A stretch of DNA of 64,000 nucleotides, taken from Polyangiaceae bacterium. GTDB taxonomy: Bacteria > Myxococcota_A > Polyangia > Polyangiales > Polyangiaceae. The stretch covers positions 62,001 through 126,000 of the forward strand of contig JANXOF010000045.1 of assembly GCA_025353725.1 (NCBI GenBank), written 5' to 3'. A program made the translations under genes and the position numbers. Positions within the stretch are counted from its first letter, which is position 1, and each line of letters opens with the position of its first letter. Below the pieces are notes generated by a model. The model worked only from the letters and a program-made list of their open reading frames with translations, did no database searches and had not been told where the DNA came from. This document shows, in pieces, positions 59,511 through 64,000 of the stretch.

Positions 59511-61931
59511 CTAGCGTACACAAATGTGAGCTCGGCCCACCTTCGTCGCGATACGACCGTCGAAGGGGCGCACTTCGATCACATGGTCGCCGCGGGCGAG
59601 GACTACGCGCGCGCGGTACCCACTGTCCAACCGCGCTGCGACCTGTCCGTCGACCAGCACTTCGAGAAGCTCCTTTGCGGCGAGCCCGCGCGTCTCGGCT
59701 GCTACGTCGATAGCGTCGTGGGAGAAGCTCTTGCTGCGTTCTGCCTGAACCACACTTCCATCCGTCGGAGAAAGCAATCGAATGCTTGGATTCATCGGGC
59801 TCAGATCTTCGCATCCACGCACGCGCGACCTTGCGAACCACGGCACTCCTTGCGGGTCGGCCGAGGGGGCGCCGAGGGGGCGCCGCTCGAGCCAGGTTTG
59901 GAACTCCGGAGGCAGGGTGACGATTCGATCACGACCCTCCGGATCGCACCGAAAAGGAGCATGCCCCGCGTCGGCGGCTCGGGTGACGGCAAAGGCGTGT
60001 ATTGTGCATGGCTGAGTGGGTGCGCGACCCGCGGGAAACATGCGCCGAACCGCGTCCGTGCAAGCGGCGGTCGGGCGTTGGCCGGAGAGAGGGCAAACCG
60101 AAGCCTCCTCGAGCTGGTCCGCCGCGAAGAGCGACGCACGATCGCGTACGTCGTTCATGGCGCGCTTCATCACGTCGAAGAAGAGGGGCCCCGCGCCGAC
60201 GGCTCCGGTCAGTTTGTTCGTTGCCTTGCCGTCCGCGTTCCCGGCCCAGACAATCACGGTGCGCTCGCGCGTAAATCCTGCGGTCCAAGCGTCGCGGAAG
60301 CCCGTGCTCGTTCCTGTCTTAACCGCCACGGGGTAAGGAAAAGCAAACGGTCCTCGTGTTCGAAGACCACGAATTCGGGCGATAGGGTCCGAGAGCGTCT
60401 CCGCGATGGACGCTGCCGCGGAGGCCTCGATCACGCGCGTCGCTGTCGCCATGGATGGGGGGTCGCTTGAACGCTCGCGCAGGACGATGTGTTCGCCGCC
60501 TCGCGCGAGCGTGACGTACGCCGACGCGAGCTCAAGTGGCGTGACCTCTCCGCTTCCAAGAACGACCGAAATTCCGTAGCGCTCATGACCCTCCGGTAGC
60601 GAAAGTCCGACGGCCCGAAGCGTGGCCACGAGTTCGCGGGCTCCGATGTCTGCCGCGATACGGACCGCGGGAAGGTTGAGACTTCCGGCCAGCGCTTCGC
60701 GCGCAGAGACCGGGCCCATGAACGTCCCGTCGAAGTTCTCCGGCGACCATGTCGACGCACGCCCTTCGAAGTCCGTAGGGACGTCGGCAAGCATCTGCAT
60801 CGGCGACATTCCGCGTTCGATGGCCCGCGCGTACGCAAAGGGCTTCAGCGTCGAACCCGGCTGGCGCCTGGCGCGGACCATATCGACCGCCCCAGCAATG
60901 GCCGCGTCGCCCCAATTGGCGCTTCCGACGCGCGCGATGACGTCTCCGGTCGCGTTATCGACGACCACAAGAGCGGTCGTACTTGCCCCGTGCTCGTTCA
61001 GTCTCGGCGCGTGGCTCCTCACCATTGCTTCGACGTCGCGCTGGAGATCGAAATCGAGCGTTGTCGTGATTGCGTTGGCTTTGGATTCGGAATCACGTGC
61101 GCGCCGTGCGCTCGCCAAGACGAGGTGGGGCGCTATCATGTCACGATTTGCGCTTCGCGGAAGAAGCTGGACGCTTTCGCCAAGCGCGCGAGCTCCGTCT
61201 TCGGGTGTAATTTCGGAATGCGCAATCATGCTCTCCAAGAGCGCGCGCTGTCTTCGGGTGGCGCGGCCCAAGTGTCGGTACGGATTGAGCGCACTCGGTG
61301 CGCGCGGAAGTACGGCGAGGAGCGCCGCCTGGGCGAGCGACAAGTCTTTGGCTTTTACACCGAAGTAACCAGCAGCGGCCGCTTCGGGGCCGGCCCAGCC
61401 GTTACCGTAGTCGAGGTGATTGAGGTAGGCCTCGAGTAGCGATGGCTTGTCGAACCGAGCTTCCAAATTTTGCGCTCGCGCCATCTCTCTCAGTTTCATC
61501 GACATCGTTTGCGGCCTCGGCTTGCCCTCGAAGTCGAGTCGTTTGACGAGCTGCTGCGTGATCGTGCTTCCTCCGGACACGACGTGCCCGTGCCGGACAA
61601 AACTCACGAAGGCGCGCAGCAGTGCCACGCGGTCGATCCCGTCGTGTGTCGCCCACCGCTTGTCTTCGCTCGCGCGTGTCGCGAGGATGAGGCGCGGGCT
61701 TACTTCGTCGAGTCTCACCCTCCTGCCACGCAGACCCGAGGCGTTTCGCTGTTCGCCCAGCAGCCGCCCGTCGCGAGCCAGCACACGCGTCCCCTCCGTC
61801 CAGGAGGAGTTTGCGAGCGCTTCACACGGTGCCCCGCACGACGCGCGAAACATGCGCCACGAGAGGCACGCTACGAGGATGAGAAGCGCGACGGCTTTGA
61901 GCAAGCGCGAGGAAAGGAACCTACCTTTCAC
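59511..61931 (-). CDS. pbpC: Penicillin-binding protein 1C
   Basis: This 806-residue class A PBP makes and cross-links glycan strands. A membrane anchor (LLKAVALLILVACL) leads into the GT51 domain with SEDKRWATHDGID and GGSTITQQLVKR. The transpeptidase domain follows with SxxK in PGSTLKPF, SLN in AGSLNLP and KTGTS. The C-terminal 100 residues match the PBP1C-specific domain. It follows the alpha-2-macroglobulin gene by six bases, the same pair as yfhM-pbpC in E. coli, in which the two proteins are thought to protect the envelope together. Confidence 0.95.
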   Translation of the reverse strand: MKGRFLSSRLLKAVALLILVACLSWRMFRASCGAPCEALANSSWTEGTRVLARDGRLLGEQRNASGLRGRRVRLDEVSPRLILATRASEDKRWATHDGIDRVALLRAFVSFVRHGHVVSGGSTITQQLVKRLDFEGKPRPQTMSMKLREMARAQNLEARFDKPSLLEAYLNHLDYGNGWAGPEAAAAGYFGVKAKDLSLAQAALLAVLPRAPSALNPYRHLGRATRRQRALLESMIAHSEITPEDGARALGESVQLLPRSANRDMIAPHLVLASARRARDSESKANAITTTLDFDLQRDVEAMVRSHAPRLNEHGASTTALVVVDNATGDVIARVGSANWGDAAIAGAVDMVRARRQPGSTLKPFAYARAIERGMSPMQMLADVPTDFEGRASTWSPENFDGTFMGPVSAREALAGSLNLPAVRIAADIGARELVATLRAVGLSLPEGHERYGISVVLGSGEVTPLELASAYVTLARGGEHIVLRERSSDPPSMATATRVIEASAAASIAETLSDPIARIRGLRTRGPFAFPYPVAVKTGTSTGFRDAWTAGFTRERTVIVWAGNADGKATNKLTGAVGAGPLFFDVMKRAMNDVRDRASLFAADQLEEASVCPLSGQRPTAACTDAVRRMFPAGRAPTQPCTIHAFAVTRAADAGHAPFRCDPEGRDRIVTLPPEFQTWLERRPLGAPSADPQGVPWFARSRVRGCEDLSPMNPSIRLLSPTDGSVVQAERSKSFSHDAIDVAAETRGLAAKELLEVLVDGQVAARLDSGYRARVVLARGDHVIEVRPFDGRIATKVGRAHICVR

Positions 61932-61937
61932 GATGGC

Positions 61938-64000
61938 TTATCGCACCGTGATCGAGCGTGCGTCGGTATATCCGTCGGAGGCGGGCTCGTACATGAGCTC
62001 TCCGTTCGCAGGCGGAACACGGAACGTGCCCGGAGTCGTCGCTCGCGCCAGGTAAGAGGCGTAAACCGCTCGACCGTCGTGAACGTGGTCGAAATAGAGG
62101 CTCACTCGGTCGGTTTTGAGATCGATGTAGCTCGCCGCGGATCCGTAGCGCGAGAGCCCCTCGAAAAACGGATGCGCTCGGCGCAATTCGGGCAGAGAAC
62201 CCGTCGTCGCGAGGTCGGTGTTGAGAGCCTCGAACCCTGCGGGAAGCCTGTCCGTCACGGCCAAGTAACTCAGGCGCCCTTGGTCGAGTTTCGGCAACTC
62301 GACGCGCACCGCCACGCGTACGACCTGACCGGGCTTGACGTTCTCCAAATCGAGCGGTCGACCTGCGGCATCGCTATAGACGCGATAGAGGCTGACGCCG
62401 TGCGCACCGCGGCGCGCGAGGCGTGATCCCGCCGCGGCGAGAGGACGCTTGTAGTGCGCTTCGATGGCGAACGCGCTTGCCGTGCGCGCCTCACCTGTTA
62501 AAACCAGCGACACGGCGGTGCCTGCGAGTTGCTGGAGTGGCACGTGCACTTCTTTGTTATCCCCGCCAAGCTTCAACGAGGTCTTAAGGCGCTTTCCCGA
62601 CAGCTTGACCCCGACGTCGACGTCGCCATTGGGGCGGCGCGTACCGATGTATTCCGAGAGTGCCATAAGCGACCACGCCGTGCTTTGCGTGGAATACCGC
62701 TCAAGCGTTTTCGAGAGCCTCAGCGCCAGGACGGGAAGTAACTTTGATGATTTTCTAAGTCTGGCAAAGGCTATCGCCGCCTGCGCGCGAGTGCGGTCAT
62801 GTGAGCCCCACACGTGCTGTGGTGTTGCATGGGCTTCGTTTTGGCCGTCGGTTGCGCCCGTCGGTTTTGCTTCCTCGCCTCCGGCGTCGAATGCGATTTC
62901 AAGCCGATCGAGCACCTCGCGCACGCGATCCTCTTGGTGAGGGACGGACGAGAGAGCGACCGCGAGACTCGCAAGACCCGAAGCCGTGAGCTTTTCTCGT
63001 GCGTCGTAGAGGCTGTCCGCGAGGCTTGCGGGCAAGGCGTGCGCCATCGCGAGAACCTCGGCTACCTCCATGCGCGTCACTTGCGAGGGCTCGCTCTGTT
63101 CGCCTGTTCCCTCAAGTACGCTTCCAAGAAAACGCGTGACGCGCTCGATGAGTTTTGGTCGCTCGATCCCAAGCTCTTTGGCTTGCAAGAGCGCGCGCAT
63201 CGCGTAGGCGGTTCCCTCGGTGTCGGCCGTATCGCCGCCCGGCCAATAGGCGAGTCCGCCGCTCGGTGTTTGCATTGAAGCCAGGCGCGTGATTCCCGCG
63301 TCGATGCGCTTACGCAGCTCGTTGTCATCCATCGTGGCCGTGCCGGTCCACGGGAGGATGGTGCGTGCGGCCAGCAGCGGCAGTGTCCCCGACGTCGTCT
63401 GTTCGACACATCCGTGCGGGTAGTCGAGCAGGTACGAGAGGCGCTGCCCGAGCTCAGGATAAAGAGCCGACCCCGTCTTGATCGAAAGTACGGCTCCGGG
63501 CTCGAACAGCGCGTCCGCGGGAATGGCGAGGCGCACTTCTTGGCGATCTCCGAACACGCCCGAGATCATCGGATGCTCGTCGATGCCCGGCTCATCCACG
63601 CGCAACTCGAGTTCCACCTTGTCCTGGGAAGCGCCCGCTACGTCGAGGGAGAACAGGAGCTTGCGCACCCCGGCCGTGCTGGTGCTCATGGGGATGGCGA
63701 CGCGCTGCCTACTCCTCGGTTCGAGCGTTACATCACGCTTTTCGCCCGCGATCGTGACCCGTGCGGTCACCTTCGCGTCCGTATTGTTGTGGACCATGGC
63801 GGCGGCCTCGAACGTGTCGCCTCGGAGGGCAAAGCGCGGCATCACGGGTTCGAGCAGAAACGCTTTCGTGACCACAAAACTCGACTCCGCCGTGCCTCCC
63901 CCCCCAACGTCATCGACGACCACGGCGGTCATGCGAAACTCCGTGAGGCTGTCCGGAAGCTTGACCTTTACCTTGGCGCGGCCGTCGTTGTCGGTGACTA
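61938..64000 (-). CDS. Bacterial alpha-2-macroglobulin, 3' part
   Basis: The frame stays open through the window end, so the start lies beyond it; about 687 residues are seen. They cover the C-terminal half: TAVVVDDVGGGGTAES, the thioester motif HGCVEQTTSG (Cys-Val-Glu-Gln), the alpha-alpha barrel (SGGLAYWPGGDTADTEGTAYA) and the receptor-like domain near the end. Bacterial alpha-2-macroglobulins are periplasmic protease traps that bind attacking proteases covalently. The thioester is intact. It is in an operon with pbpC. Confidence 0.93.
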   Translation of the reverse strand, partial: VTDNDGRAKVKVKLPDSLTEFRMTAVVVDDVGGGGTAESSFVVTKAFLLEPVMPRFALRGDTFEAAAMVHNNTDAKVTARVTIAGEKRDVTLEPRSRQRVAIPMSTSTAGVRKLLFSLDVAGASQDKVELELRVDEPGIDEHPMISGVFGDRQEVRLAIPADALFEPGAVLSIKTGSALYPELGQRLSYLLDYPHGCVEQTTSGTLPLLAARTILPWTGTATMDDNELRKRIDAGITRLASMQTPSGGLAYWPGGDTADTEGTAYAMRALLQAKELGIERPKLIERVTRFLGSVLEGTGEQSEPSQVTRMEVAEVLAMAHALPASLADSLYDAREKLTASGLASLAVALSSVPHQEDRVREVLDRLEIAFDAGGEEAKPTGATDGQNEAHATPQHVWGSHDRTRAQAAIAFARLRKSSKLLPVLALRLSKTLERYSTQSTAWSLMALSEYIGTRRPNGDVDVGVKLSGKRLKTSLKLGGDNKEVHVPLQQLAGTAVSLVLTGEARTASAFAIEAHYKRPLAAAGSRLARRGAHGVSLYRVYSDAAGRPLDLENVKPGQVVRVAVRVELPKLDQGRLSYLAVTDRLPAGFEALNTDLATTGSLPELRRAHPFFEGLSRYGSAASYIDLKTDRVSLYFDHVHDGRAVYASYLARATTPGTFRVPPANGELMYEPASDGYTDARSITVR

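Noticed and set aside
59487-60470. Plus-strand open frame of 327 residues
   Set aside because: It lies opposite pbpC, whose motifs are clear, and its own product is Arg-rich with no family features.

Overview
The window is a GC-rich bacterial chromosome segment that reads as Myxococcota, most likely the Polyangia/Sorangium side. The evidence is two exported proteins with MYXO-CTERM-like tails, many large lipoproteins, thrombospondin type 3 repeats on an outer-membrane protein, a DUF1844 protein, and an alpha-2-macroglobulin/pbpC pair. The taxon is inferred from gene content; no rRNA gene is present. I found no tRNA, rRNA, CRISPR array, insertion sequence or prophage. Almost all of the window is coding, with short intergenic gaps.

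Bases 1-14946 are a division and cell wall (dcw) cluster in one direction: ftsI (cut by the window start), murE, murF, mraY, murD, ftsW, murG, murC, ftsQ, ftsA, ftsZ. Junctions from ftsI to ftsQ are overlaps of 4 bases or fewer, or gaps of 3-5 bases, so translation is probably coupled. murB and ddl, often found between murC and ftsQ, are absent. ftsA and ftsZ have their own leaders. The ftsA-ftsZ leader carries three ACGCGT boxes and overlapping hairpins.

Bases 15130-25377 hold a SUMF1-type lipoprotein, a convergent short glycosyltransferase, and a long same-strand run. That run is a LeuD-LeuC fusion, a SlyD-like isomerase, two small conserved proteins, an HtrA-type lipoprotein protease, an ECF sigma factor, its probable anti-sigma factor and two exported or membrane proteins. 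It looks like an envelope-stress and protein-quality module.

Bases 25398-30633 run on the minus strand: ribA, a thrombospondin-type-3 outer-membrane protein, an exported HEAT-repeat protein and xseB. Bases 30904-37020 run on the plus strand: proline iminopeptidase, lysS, an unusually long LolC/E-type permease and LolD. A 427-base non-coding stretch separates these from the minus-strand folP-cdaA-cdaR operon, which makes and regulates cyclic di-AMP.

Bases 40584-48107 hold an acyl-CoA dehydrogenase, a Rho_N/DUF4912-like protein, ribF, a MYXO-CTERM protein, holA and class I fumarase. Bases 48093-56091 hold a secreted lipoprotein with tandem Cys-rich repeats, an NtrC-type regulator, a GNAT-like protein, a pseudo-receiver, an ArsC/Spx-like protein, a matrixin-like metalloprotease with a MYXO-CTERM tail, a small zinc-ribbon protein and a Uup-like ABC-F ATPase. 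Bases 56164-64000, all minus strand, hold a three-gene operon with two c-type cytochrome lipoproteins, then pbpC and a bacterial alpha-2-macroglobulin cut by the window end.
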